From Victivallales bacterium (GTDB taxonomy: Bacteria > Verrucomicrobiota > Lentisphaeria > Oligosphaerales > Oligosphaeraceae), in NCBI GenBank assembly GCA_900769285.1, contig CAAGGB010000207.1:1-7842 (forward strand): DNA of 7,842 bases. The letters run 5' to 3'. Every line of letters starts with the position of its first letter. Positions within the stretch are counted from its first letter, which is position 1. The notes under the pieces were generated by a model that was not told where the DNA came from, did no database searches, and saw only the letters and a program-made list of their open reading frames with translations. This document shows, in pieces, positions 1-6,963 of the stretch. The translations under genes were made by a program, and so were the position numbers.

Positions 1-2534
1 CGCAGGAAGGCACTTTTGACCTCGAGGCGTTCGGTGGCGTCGGCGGGGTTGGCGAAGGAGCGCATCTGCATGAGGAGCCAGTCGGCGTTGGCGGGGAGGA
101 CGAGCCGTGTGTGGATGACGAAGGGCAGGCGTCCGGAGTCGGGTTCGGGAAGGAAGTCTCCGGTGAGGTCGACGGTGAGCCGGTTCTGGTCGGCGCGGAT
201 GTCGGCCTGGGTGAGCCGGGTGATTTCGCGCCAGTCGTCGAAGCCCTGCTGGCAGGAGAACTGCAGCTGCGCGGTGAAGGTGGAGAGCTGTCGGTCGCGG
301 TGGGCGATGGCGACGCCTGGTGAGTCGGGTGTGGCGCGGAGGGTGAGGAGGCCATTGGAGACGGTGAAGGCGTTGGGGGCGGTCTGCCGGATGGTGAAGG
401 CGGGGTTTGGGGTGGCGTCCGCGGAGGGCGTCGTCTGGAGGAAGTCGCGGTAGAGCGCGGGGAGTGCGGGCTGGTCGGTGGAGGGCGCGGCGGCGACCGG
501 GGTGGGCGGTGGCTCGAGGCGGAGCTTCACAGGGTTGGCCTGGACGCGGGCGAACGCCTCGGCGAATTCCCGATAGGGCTCGTCATTCTTGTTGGTGAGT
601 CCGACGTTGACATCGGTGTAGAACATGGGAGGAAGGGCCTTCTGGAGTCCGTCGGTCCAGTTGGAGTAGCAGTGTCCGACGACGATGGGGTGCGCGAGGC
701 TGGTACGGATGAAAAGTTCGGCGGCCTGTGCGCGTTCGCTCTGGGTCTTGAAGCGCTGCATCCAGCCTTTGTTGTTGGGGAGGTTGGCGTCCATGGCGGC
801 GAAGGACCAGAGCCAGAGGATGACGGGCATGTCGGCCTGTTCGCGGAGTCGGTCGAGGACGTCGGTGAGCAGGGGCTGCTTGCCGCTGGAGTCGGCGATG
901 CGGATGGTCTTGGCGGCGAGGTCGGCCTGGGGATGGATCTTGACGATGAGGAGGTCGGCGTGTTCGCGGATGAGGGCGAGACGCATGGGGTTGAGGTCCT
1001 CGGGGATGCGGATGGGGCAGACAAGGAGAAGATGGGGCGCCGTCGCGCGGACGGCCTCTGAGACGGCGGTGAGGTAGAGCCGGGCGACGAGTGCGCCGAA
1101 TTCGGCGCGGCGCTGCCGCTGGCGGTTGGTCTTGTCGGGGAGCTGGGAGATGCTGAGGATGTCGTTGAAGGAGTCGAGTCGCTGGTTCCATTCGCGGTTG
1201 AAGCGGTCGAGCTGTCCCTCGCAGGCCTCCTCGAGGAAGTCCCGGAGTGCGGCCTTGGCGGAGTGGCCGGACGGGAGCTGGAGAACGTCATCGAGGAGTC
1301 TGTCGTTCCAGAGCCGGCTGCCGTTCCAGTGGATGATGAGGTCGGGAAGGAGTCCGATGGTCCAGGGGTCGAGCGAGCGTGCGTGCTGGCGGACGGCGTA
1401 GCGGACCCAGTGTCGGAAGGCGGGATGGAAGACGTTGGCGAGGTAGGTGCCCTTGGCGCGGTGCTGGGTGCTGACGAGCGAGTGGTCGTCGCCCATGGCG
1501 AGGAAGGGCTGGCTGAGCTCCAGGCAGGTGAGGTGGGGCAGTCCGCGGCGGAGCAGGGAGGTGTCGCAGTAGGCGAGCGTGTTGAAGCCGAGGTCGGCGA
1601 GCCGGCGGAGGGTCTCCGACTCCCACTGGAGACGCTTGCTGGGGTCTTCGAGAAGCCATGCGGGCCAGGAGTAGGCGCCGTGGCTGACCGTGGAGACGCC
1701 GCAGGCGACGAAGCGTCTGCCGTCGGGGTCGCGCAGCCAGAAGCGTCGCTGGCTGTCCTGGTCGAGGCGGAAGAAGCCGGTGGGGCTGGCGGGCGGCTCG
1801 TCGTCGGGGGAGGGTCTGGCCAGGATGACGGGCGGGACGGTCGTCGGCGGCGTGGCGGGCGGCTCGTAGGGTGTCTCGTCGTGGATGTAGGGGGTTACGC
1901 TGAGCTCGGAGAAGCGGCAGGCGGCGTTGGCGGTGACGAGCATGGGGCGCAGGCGTGGCGGCGGCTGCGGGCCGTCGTGGCGGAGGACGCTGCGGAAGAC
2001 GAGCTGGCCGTCGGGCGCGAGGACGGAGGCGCTGAGGAGGTTGCCGCGCTGGCAAAGCGAGAGGCGATAGGGAACGCCGTCCTGCCAGGGCTGTGTGGAG
2101 AGGTAGTGGGAGAGCCGGGTGGGGCGCTGGGCGGACGTCGCGTCGTCGTCCTGGCTGAGGATGAGTGCGACGGCGCGTGAGGAGCCGTCGTCGTTCTGGG
2201 TGAGGAGGAGCTGGCAGACGGTTCGCTCGTCGGGGCCGAAGGCGATGCCGGCGTCGCCTTTGGGGCCATCCTGGCCGGTGTCGCTGAAGGTGAGGGTGGC
2301 TTTGAGGAGGAGCTCCTGCTGAGGGGCGGCATGGCGATGGACGAGCAGGCTGGTCAGGGGGCTCTTGCCCTTGGCGGGGAGTGCGGTGAGGGTCTGCTCG
2401 CCGGGCAGCCAGGGCAGTGGATTGCCCTCCCAGTCATCGAGGCTGGTGTCGAGGGGCTGCGCGGGTGTCTGGGCGAGGCTGAGCGTCGCCAGCAGGAGGA
2501 TGGCGAGTGCGGGCAGGAGGGTGCGGAGGTGCAT
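1..2534 (-). CDS. Exported agarase-like (clan GH-A type) TIM-barrel protein, 3' end outside window, probable loss of both catalytic glutamates
   Basis: The frame read leftward from ATG at 2534-2532 is open to the window edge: 844 residues and no stop. Residues 1-21 form a signal peptide (hydrophobic leucine/alanine core, likely cut after SLA), so the protein is exported. Residues about 26-216 look like a laminin-G/DUF1080-type beta-sandwich, followed by a proline-rich linker (about 217-252). A barrel domain spans about 254-665, opening with FWLRDPDGRRFVACGV and containing DLGFNTLAYCD. Residues about 667-844 are beta-rich and continue outside. From memory, planctomycete/verrucomicrobial agarase-like proteins carry GYFxDNELxW and ExSFxAMDxxLPN. 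Here the matching stretches are GLLPDLIIHW (394-403) and LWSFAAMDANLPN (from 575), so both expected glutamates are hydrophobic, although DPW, TQSERA, VVG, NVGL and DEPY are kept. It lies 99 bases after the flavoprotein-like gene. No clear Shine-Dalgarno sequence precedes the start. Family assignment is moderate and the exact GH family is uncertain. Confidence 0.85.
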   Translation of the reverse strand, partial: MHLRTLLPALAILLLATLSLAQTPAQPLDTSLDDWEGNPLPWLPGEQTLTALPAKGKSPLTSLLVHRHAAPQQELLLKATLTFSDTGQDGPKGDAGIAFGPDERTVCQLLLTQNDDGSSRAVALILSQDDDATSAQRPTRLSHYLSTQPWQDGVPYRLSLCQRGNLLSASVLAPDGQLVFRSVLRHDGPQPPPRLRPMLVTANAACRFSELSVTPYIHDETPYEPPATPPTTVPPVILARPSPDDEPPASPTGFFRLDQDSQRRFWLRDPDGRRFVACGVSTVSHGAYSWPAWLLEDPSKRLQWESETLRRLADLGFNTLAYCDTSLLRRGLPHLTCLELSQPFLAMGDDHSLVSTQHRAKGTYLANVFHPAFRHWVRYAVRQHARSLDPWTIGLLPDLIIHWNGSRLWNDRLLDDVLQLPSGHSAKAALRDFLEEACEGQLDRFNREWNQRLDSFNDILSISQLPDKTNRQRQRRAEFGALVARLYLTAVSEAVRATAPHLLLVCPIRIPEDLNPMRLALIREHADLLIVKIHPQADLAAKTIRIADSSGKQPLLTDVLDRLREQADMPVILWLWSFAAMDANLPNNKGWMQRFKTQSERAQAAELFIRTSLAHPIVVGHCYSNWTDGLQKALPPMFYTDVNVGLTNKNDEPYREFAEAFARVQANPVKLRLEPPPTPVAAAPSTDQPALPALYRDFLQTTPSADATPNPAFTIRQTAPNAFTVSNGLLTLRATPDSPGVAIAHRDRQLSTFTAQLQFSCQQGFDDWREITRLTQADIRADQNRLTVDLTGDFLPEPDSGRLPFVIHTRLVLPANADWLLMQMRSFANPADATERLEVKSAFL

Positions 2535-2601
2535 GGTCGCGGACGGGGGAGGGGAGACGGGAACGGGGAGCAGGGGCCTTCTTGGGAGGCGCGGTGTCGT
2601 C

Positions 2602-2607
2602 AATATA
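2602..2607 (-). promoter_or_regulatory. Candidate -10 element upstream of the agarase-like gene
   Basis: Read on the minus strand, the 99-base gap between the flavoprotein-like gene and the agarase-like gene contains TATATT, five of six matches to the sigma-70 -10 consensus, in an otherwise GC-rich stretch. It sits 67 bases upstream of the ATG at 2534. The hexamer at 17-base spacing (CAGGCA) is a poor -35 match. If real, the agarase-like gene could be transcribed separately from the two genes upstream. No convincing terminator hairpin is visible in the same gap, so read-through from upstream is equally possible. Confidence 0.22.
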
Positions 2608-2633
2608 GCGTCTTGGGCGTGAATTGCCTGGCG

Positions 2634-3164
2634 TCAGGGAAGGTTCTGCTTGCCGGAGATGGCCTCGGCGGTGAAGAGAAGGAACTGTGTGGCGGCGAGC
2701 GCGGCGTCCGGCGGCATCTCGATGGGGCTGCCGTCGGACGCGAAGTGGCGGAGGAAGGACTCGGCGAGGCGGCGGCGCTCCGCGAGGTCGTCGACGAGCC
2801 GGATGCGTCCCTGGAGGAGGACGGAGCGGTAGCGGGTGGTGGAGTGTCCGGAGGGGCGGTCGCCCATCAGGTCGAGGCGCTCGGCGCGGACATCGTTGAC
2901 GAAGACGGCTGCGCAGTCGTTGCGGCGGAGGCAGTCGAGCTTGCGTCCGGCGGTGGCGCAGTGGAAGATGAGCCGGACGCGAGGGTCGTCGTCGCGGAGG
3001 TCGGGCGCGTAGTTGAGCATGACGCCGTAGGGGCGGTCGCCGTCGACGAGCGAGACGGCGGCGGTGTGGTTGGTGCGGAGGATGTCGGCGATGACGCGGA
3101 AGTCGGTGATTTCGCGGTCGCGTCGTCTGGGGCGGCTGGGGCAGGGTGCGGGTGCGGTGTCCAT
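2634..3164 (-). CDS. Pyridoxamine 5'-phosphate oxidase-like flavin-binding protein (NimA/Pyridox_ox_2 type)
   Basis: The product is 176 residues with no signal peptide, so it is probably cytoplasmic. After about 13 proline/arginine-rich residues it begins with RRRDREITDF, the typical opening of the NimA-like branch of the split-barrel FMN-binding family. Further family hallmarks follow in order: RPYGVMLNY (strand facing the cofactor), LIFHCATAGRKLDCLRRN, then TRYRSVLLQGRIRLVDD, and a terminal AISGKQN. Members bind FMN, haem or F420. Some are annotated as 5-nitroimidazole reductases but most have no known substrate, so I name no reaction. The ATG lies six bases after the stop of the upstream glycosidase and has no recognisable Shine-Dalgarno sequence, which suggests translational coupling and a shared transcript. 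The family start motif lies only 14 codons in, which supports this start. A redox-type cytoplasmic protein between two exported glycosidase-like genes is unexpected. The superfamily assignment is strong; the role is unknown. Confidence 0.9.
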   Translation of the reverse strand: MDTAPAPCPSRPRRRDREITDFRVIADILRTNHTAAVSLVDGDRPYGVMLNYAPDLRDDDPRVRLIFHCATAGRKLDCLRRNDCAAVFVNDVRAERLDLMGDRPSGHSTTRYRSVLLQGRIRLVDDLAERRRLAESFLRHFASDGSPIEMPPDAALAATQFLLFTAEAISGKQNLP

Positions 3165-3170
3165 TGGATG

Positions 3171-6100
3171 TCAGGGTTGGATGCGGAGGAGTGTCTCGAT
3201 GGCGTGTGCGAGCCGGTCGCGGTGCCGTTCGATGGGTGCGGGGTCGGTGGTGAAGACGGTTCGTGATTCGGAGACGTCGCGGGGGACGTCGAGGAGGCGC
3301 CGGAACGTGTCGGCGGTGTCGGCGGGGAGGGCGCTGCCGCGCTCGTCGAGGAGGCGCTTGAGAATGACGAAGTACTCGTAGTCCTCGATGCCGTCGCGGA
3401 GCATTTCCCAGCGGAGGGAGTCGACGGGCGGGTCGAGGTTGGGCTGGCCGGGGGCGGCGTCGGCTGCGGCCAGCGGCGGGTAGATGAAGCGTCCGTCGCC
3501 GTTGCCCCAGGGTGACTTGGCGCCCTTGGGGAAGCTGTATCCGGAGACCCAGCTCATGGGGTCGGCGTAGGGGTTCTGGGGGGCGTCAGGGTAGGCGCAG
3601 GAGCTGGTCCAGTAGTTGGTGGCCCAGACGAGGATGCCGCTGACCCCGTACTGCCAGGTCTGCCAGAGCCAGACGCGCATCTCGGTTCCGGGGTGGTCGA
3701 TGAAGAGGGTGGCGTAGGGTGTCTTGGGGCCGGTGCAGACGTACCACCAGAAGTCGTCGCCGGCGGACTTGCGTGTGGGGACGGTCGCGGGGTCGAGGGC
3801 GGAGGAGACGGGGCACCAGAGGTTGGGGCCGCCGATGAGGTCGGGCTCGACCTGCTCGGTGAGCATCCGGCGGATGCGTGGGGCGCCCTCGCGCAGCTTG
3901 CGGAAGCCGTCCATGACGAAGGCGTAGTCCTTGGGGTCCGGCTCGTCGAACCAGTAGACGTAGGCGTAGTCGAGGAGTCCCTGGCGGTCAAGGTGTTCCT
4001 GGAGCCGCTTCAGGTAGCGTGGGTGGAGCGAGGCGTATTCGGGCGAGTCGCCGGGGAAGCCGAGGAAGGAGGGCTCGTGGCGGGCATGGAAGGTGCCGCC
4101 GCCGAGTCCCTGGACGGGGAGGCTGAAGCTGTTGAAGTGGTAGGTGCGGAGGGCATGGGCCATGGCGGCGTCCCAGGCCTGGGTGTCCAGGCGGAGGGCG
4201 AGGGCACTGGCGTCGGGGGGCTCGCCGTCGTCGCGGAGGAGCGTCTGGCCGGTGGCGTTGTCGGTGACGCGGATCTCGTCGAAGCGGACGTCGCCGGTGG
4301 TGGCGCCGTCGTCGGCCCAGAGCGCCGGGCGGAGGACGAGCTGGAAGGCCGTGGCGCCTGCGGGGCCGCCGGCGAAGGACTGCGTGAAGCGCTGCCAGGA
4401 GCCGTCGCCGGTGAGTTTGAGGTCGCGGTTGCGGCCGCTCATCCAGTTGCCGTCGCGGTCAAAGTGGAGCATGGTGACGAGGAAGGTGTGTCCGGGGCGG
4501 GAGGTGCGGTAGCGCAGGGAGACGGTGACGCCCTGCGGCGGGTAGTCGATGGGTTTGGCGGCCTTGGCCTCGATGTTGGCGGTGGTTGAGGTGTCGGTGA
4601 GGCGCAGCGAGGCCTTGCCGGCGAAGGGCTCGGTGGTGTCGCGGACGCCGCCAAGGAGGGCGATGGCGTCCTGGTGGGGGCGTTCGAGGGAGACCCTGAG
4701 CGGGTCGAGGGGCGCGGGGTTGTAGGGGCTGATGTGATGCTTGGCGAAGTTGGTGAAGTAGGTGTGGAGGAGCTGCCGACGTTGCTGCGGGTCCTGGACG
4801 TTGTGGTAGCGCCAGGCCTGGGCTGGGCTGAAGCCGAACGCGGTCTGGCAGGTCATGCGGTCAGGCAGCTCGAACCCATAGACGCGGCACTCGACGGGGA
4901 TGTCGGCGCGCCAGCCGTCCGCCCGGAGCGCGACGGTGCCACGGTAGAGGCCGGGGCGGGTGCCCTTGGGCGCACTGACGCGGAGCCAGAGGGGATGCTG
5001 ACGGTTGGGCTCCAGCGTGAGCGGGCCGTCGATAGGCGGCAGCGCGTCCGGCCAGAGGCCGAGGACGCCGGAGCGGTCCGTCTTGACCTGGATGTCATGG
5101 TAGTGGACGCGAAGAAGCTCCACGCTCGCGGCGGGGATGGCGTGGCCGTCGGCGGAGCGCAGCTCGCTGCAGGCCAGCATCAGGCCGCTGAGGCGCTTCC
5201 GTGGGGCGATGACGAGCTGGACGGCCTCCGCCTCGTTGGCGGCCAGGGAGAGGGACAGCGCCGTGCCGCGGCGCGTCGGGAGGGCGCGCCGCGGATGGAT
5301 CTTCCAGCCCGAGGAGGCGCTCCAGACGGCGGCCGTGGCGTCGGTCTGGAGCAGCTCGCCGTAGGAGGCGTCGAAGTAGGCGGGGACCGAGACGGCGAAC
5401 GCGATGGCGCAGTCTGGAGCCAGAGTCGCCGTGACGTCCCAGTCGCCGACGGCCCGGATGCGATACGGCAGGCGCAGCCGCTCCGTGGCGCCGGGGGCCA
5501 GGGTGACGCGGGCGGAGGACGACATGTCGCCGTCCGCCGATGTGCCGGCCGGCTGGTCCTGCGGGCGGACGGCGGTGGCCGGGCGGAGCTCGCGGGGACG
5601 GTCGGAGCGGTTGGTGACGCTGAGGTCGATGTGGGCCGGCTGGCCGGGAAGGCCGTCGCCGACGGCGTGGACCGCGACGTGAAGGGCTGGGTCGGCGTTC
5701 ATGACGCTGACGTAGGTGGTGCTTCCCTGGAGGGAGACGGCGGGGCCGTCGAGGGTGGCCGAGTAGACGTAGCGGTTGATTTGGAAGGAGCCGGGGTCGG
5801 AGTCCTGGGCGCGGACGCCGCCGGCGGCGTCCGCGGAGCGGAGACGGACGAGGATGGCGTCGGCGGGAAGGAGGCTGGTGGGGATGTCGGCGGCGAGCTG
5901 GCCGGTGCGGTCGAGGGAGCCGAGGGGGAGCCAGTGCTGGCCATCTGCGCTGGCGTGGGCCTCGAGGCGTCCGCTGACATGGTAGTTGACCGTGACCTCG
6001 AGGTGGGCGGCGAGCTGTCGTCGGCCATCGAGATGATGGCGGTAGATGACCTCGGAGTCGGCGCCGAAGGTCCAGCGGTTGGAGTTGAAGGTGGATGTGG

Positions 6101-6689
6101 TGCGCAGGAGTGGGCGGGCGTGGTTGCGGCCCGTGCCGTGGAAGGGTGCGCTGAAGGTGTAGTCGTTCATGTGGATGCGCTCGCCCTCGCCGAGGGTGAG
6201 TCCCTGCTCGGTGCTGTAGAGGGGCTGGACGGGTGTCACGGCGAGGTCGTCGAAGAGGAAGTCGCCTCTGCCGTGCCACTGTCCGAGACGGAGACGGTGG
6301 AGGTCCTGGGGGACGTCTGGGACGGTGAAGATGCCCTTGACGCGCGTCCATTCGGTGGTTGGGACGCCGGCGTCGAGGTTGGCGAAGACGGGGCCGGTGG
6401 TCGCGGTGCCGCCGGAGGCGTTCCGTCCGCGCATCCGGAGCGTGAAGCGGTAGGTCTGGCCAGGCGTGAGCGGGAGGATGTCGGAGAGCCAGTAGGCCGT
6501 GTCCTGACCGTTGCCGGTGACGGCGGCGACGCCGTTGCCGTCGGGAAGCGTCTCCAGACGGCAGGTGTCCGGACGCGAGGGCTTCCAGTCCTGGGGCGGG
6601 ACATTGAAGTCCTGCCGGTAGAGTGGCCCGGCGTGCAGGAACAGCGAAACGGCGAACGACAGCAGGGCGAGTTTCCGGTTTTGTCTCAT
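3171..6689 (-). CDS. Exported multi-domain DUF4091/GH123-like glycoside hydrolase
   Basis: The product is 1172 residues. I chose ATG 6689 because it opens with MRQNRK and a hydrophobic core ending near HAG20, a clear signal peptide; an upstream in-frame ATG at 6830 would add 47 residues that hide it. Modules in order: a CBM4/9-like beta-sandwich (about 22-154, ending FLFDDLAV); a second beta-sandwich (about 165-315); an Ig/NEW3-like domain (about 335-440); the DUF4091/GH123 N-terminal beta-domain (about 455-605); and a TIM barrel from about 612. An extra CBM-like module (about 681-808, ending VRFDEIRV) is inserted in the barrel. The barrel resumes to YVYWFDEP, with adjacent Asp915-Glu916 matching the catalytic pair of GH123, which uses substrate-assisted hydrolysis of beta-N-acetylgalactosaminides. 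The DUF4091 signature SLRWEMLRDGIEDYEY lies at 1091-1106. The actual substrate cannot be read from the sequence. A weak AGG lies 10 bases before the start. The gene appears to lead a transcript with the flavoprotein-like gene. Confidence 0.92.
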   Translation of the reverse strand: MRQNRKLALLSFAVSLFLHAGPLYRQDFNVPPQDWKPSRPDTCRLETLPDGNGVAAVTGNGQDTAYWLSDILPLTPGQTYRFTLRMRGRNASGGTATTGPVFANLDAGVPTTEWTRVKGIFTVPDVPQDLHRLRLGQWHGRGDFLFDDLAVTPVQPLYSTEQGLTLGEGERIHMNDYTFSAPFHGTGRNHARPLLRTTSTFNSNRWTFGADSEVIYRHHLDGRRQLAAHLEVTVNYHVSGRLEAHASADGQHWLPLGSLDRTGQLAADIPTSLLPADAILVRLRSADAAGGVRAQDSDPGSFQINRYVYSATLDGPAVSLQGSTTYVSVMNADPALHVAVHAVGDGLPGQPAHIDLSVTNRSDRPRELRPATAVRPQDQPAGTSADGDMSSSARVTLAPGATERLRLPYRIRAVGDWDVTATLAPDCAIAFAVSVPAYFDASYGELLQTDATAAVWSASSGWKIHPRRALPTRRGTALSLSLAANEAEAVQLVIAPRKRLSGLMLACSELRSADGHAIPAASVELLRVHYHDIQVKTDRSGVLGLWPDALPPIDGPLTLEPNRQHPLWLRVSAPKGTRPGLYRGTVALRADGWRADIPVECRVYGFELPDRMTCQTAFGFSPAQAWRYHNVQDPQQRRQLLHTYFTNFAKHHISPYNPAPLDPLRVSLERPHQDAIALLGGVRDTTEPFAGKASLRLTDTSTTANIEAKAAKPIDYPPQGVTVSLRYRTSRPGHTFLVTMLHFDRDGNWMSGRNRDLKLTGDGSWQRFTQSFAGGPAGATAFQLVLRPALWADDGATTGDVRFDEIRVTDNATGQTLLRDDGEPPDASALALRLDTQAWDAAMAHALRTYHFNSFSLPVQGLGGGTFHARHEPSFLGFPGDSPEYASLHPRYLKRLQEHLDRQGLLDYAYVYWFDEPDPKDYAFVMDGFRKLREGAPRIRRMLTEQVEPDLIGGPNLWCPVSSALDPATVPTRKSAGDDFWWYVCTGPKTPYATLFIDHPGTEMRVWLWQTWQYGVSGILVWATNYWTSSCAYPDAPQNPYADPMSWVSGYSFPKGAKSPWGNGDGRFIYPPLAAADAAPGQPNLDPPVDSLRWEMLRDGIEDYEYFVILKRLLDERGSALPADTADTFRRLLDVPRDVSESRTVFTTDPAPIERHRDRLAHAIETLLRIQP

Positions 6690-6755
6690 GGTGCGCGGAC
6701 CTGTCTTCGGGTGGTTGGTTTCAGGGCGGAAGGCGAACGCAGACGCCAAAACGCC

Positions 6756-6761
6756 ATCATA
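6756..6761 (-). promoter_or_regulatory. Candidate -10 element for the GH123-like gene
   Basis: On the minus strand TATGAT (five of six to the sigma-70 -10 consensus) lies 66 bases upstream of the ATG at 6689, inside the most AT-rich part of the window. A good -35-like hexamer, TTGAAA (6788-6783), is present but at 21 bases spacing, longer than the usual 16-18, so the assignment is weak. Just downstream of the hexamer the minus strand carries a short direct repeat, GGCGT-TTT-GGCGT (6755-6743), near the expected transcription start. This could be an operator or chance. Confidence 0.3.
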
Positions 6762-6950
6762 ACGTATCGTGGCTGGACAGAATTTCAACAAACTCCAAAA
6801 GTCACCGCGGGAAGGAACTGGAGCTGGCAAATCAGGCTGGACAGTCTACATTAATCCTGGCTCTGCTAGCCCGCGCCCATGGCTTCTGCTGCTCCACTCC
6901 AATTTTCCTCGCTGCATTCTCGAGATGTGCATGGCACAGAATGAACCGTG

Positions 6951-6957
6951 AAGGAGG
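6951..6957 (+). promoter_or_regulatory. Strong Shine-Dalgarno sequence for the start at 6964
   Basis: AAGGAGG lies six bases upstream of ATG 6964. It is the only consensus ribosome-binding site preceding a gene in the window; the minus-strand genes have weak or no such site. It is the main reason for taking 6964 rather than 7084 as the first start of the lipoprotein-like gene. The ATG is followed by relatively AT-rich codons (MRKAFF), as is common at efficient starts. Confidence 0.6.
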
Positions 6958-6963
6958 AACGAC

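Noticed and set aside
527..2332. Minus-strand frames at 527-1291, 1288-2055 and 1895-2332, and the plus-strand frame 1263-2180
   Set aside because: They lie in other frames of the agarase-like gene, whose continuous frame shows a signal peptide and family motifs. The alternatives are Ser/Pro/Arg-rich or Gly/Glu-rich noise.
2331..4589. Further long plus-strand frames (2331-3266 and 3693-4589)
   Set aside because: They are antisense shadows of the PNPOx-like and GH123-like genes with the same low-complexity Gly/Glu/Val composition.
6690..6830. N-terminal extension of the GH123-like protein from ATG 6830
   Set aside because: It would place 47 residues before an otherwise perfect signal peptide and would overlap the candidate promoter. 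The start at 6689 is more plausible.
4674..6854. 726-codon plus-strand open frame
   Set aside because: It is exactly antisense to the well-supported GH123-like gene. Its translation is dominated by Gly, Val, Ala, Glu and Asp repeats, typical of the complement of GC-rich codons, and contains no recognisable domain.
6879..6944. 21-codon open frame upstream of the lipoprotein-like gene, considered as a leader peptide
   Set aside because: It has no Shine-Dalgarno sequence, no notable codon runs and no attenuator-like hairpin.
6931..6946. TGGCAC motif considered as a sigma-54 -24 element
   Set aside because: There is no TTGC-type -12 element at the required distance, and it lies almost on top of the ribosome-binding site.
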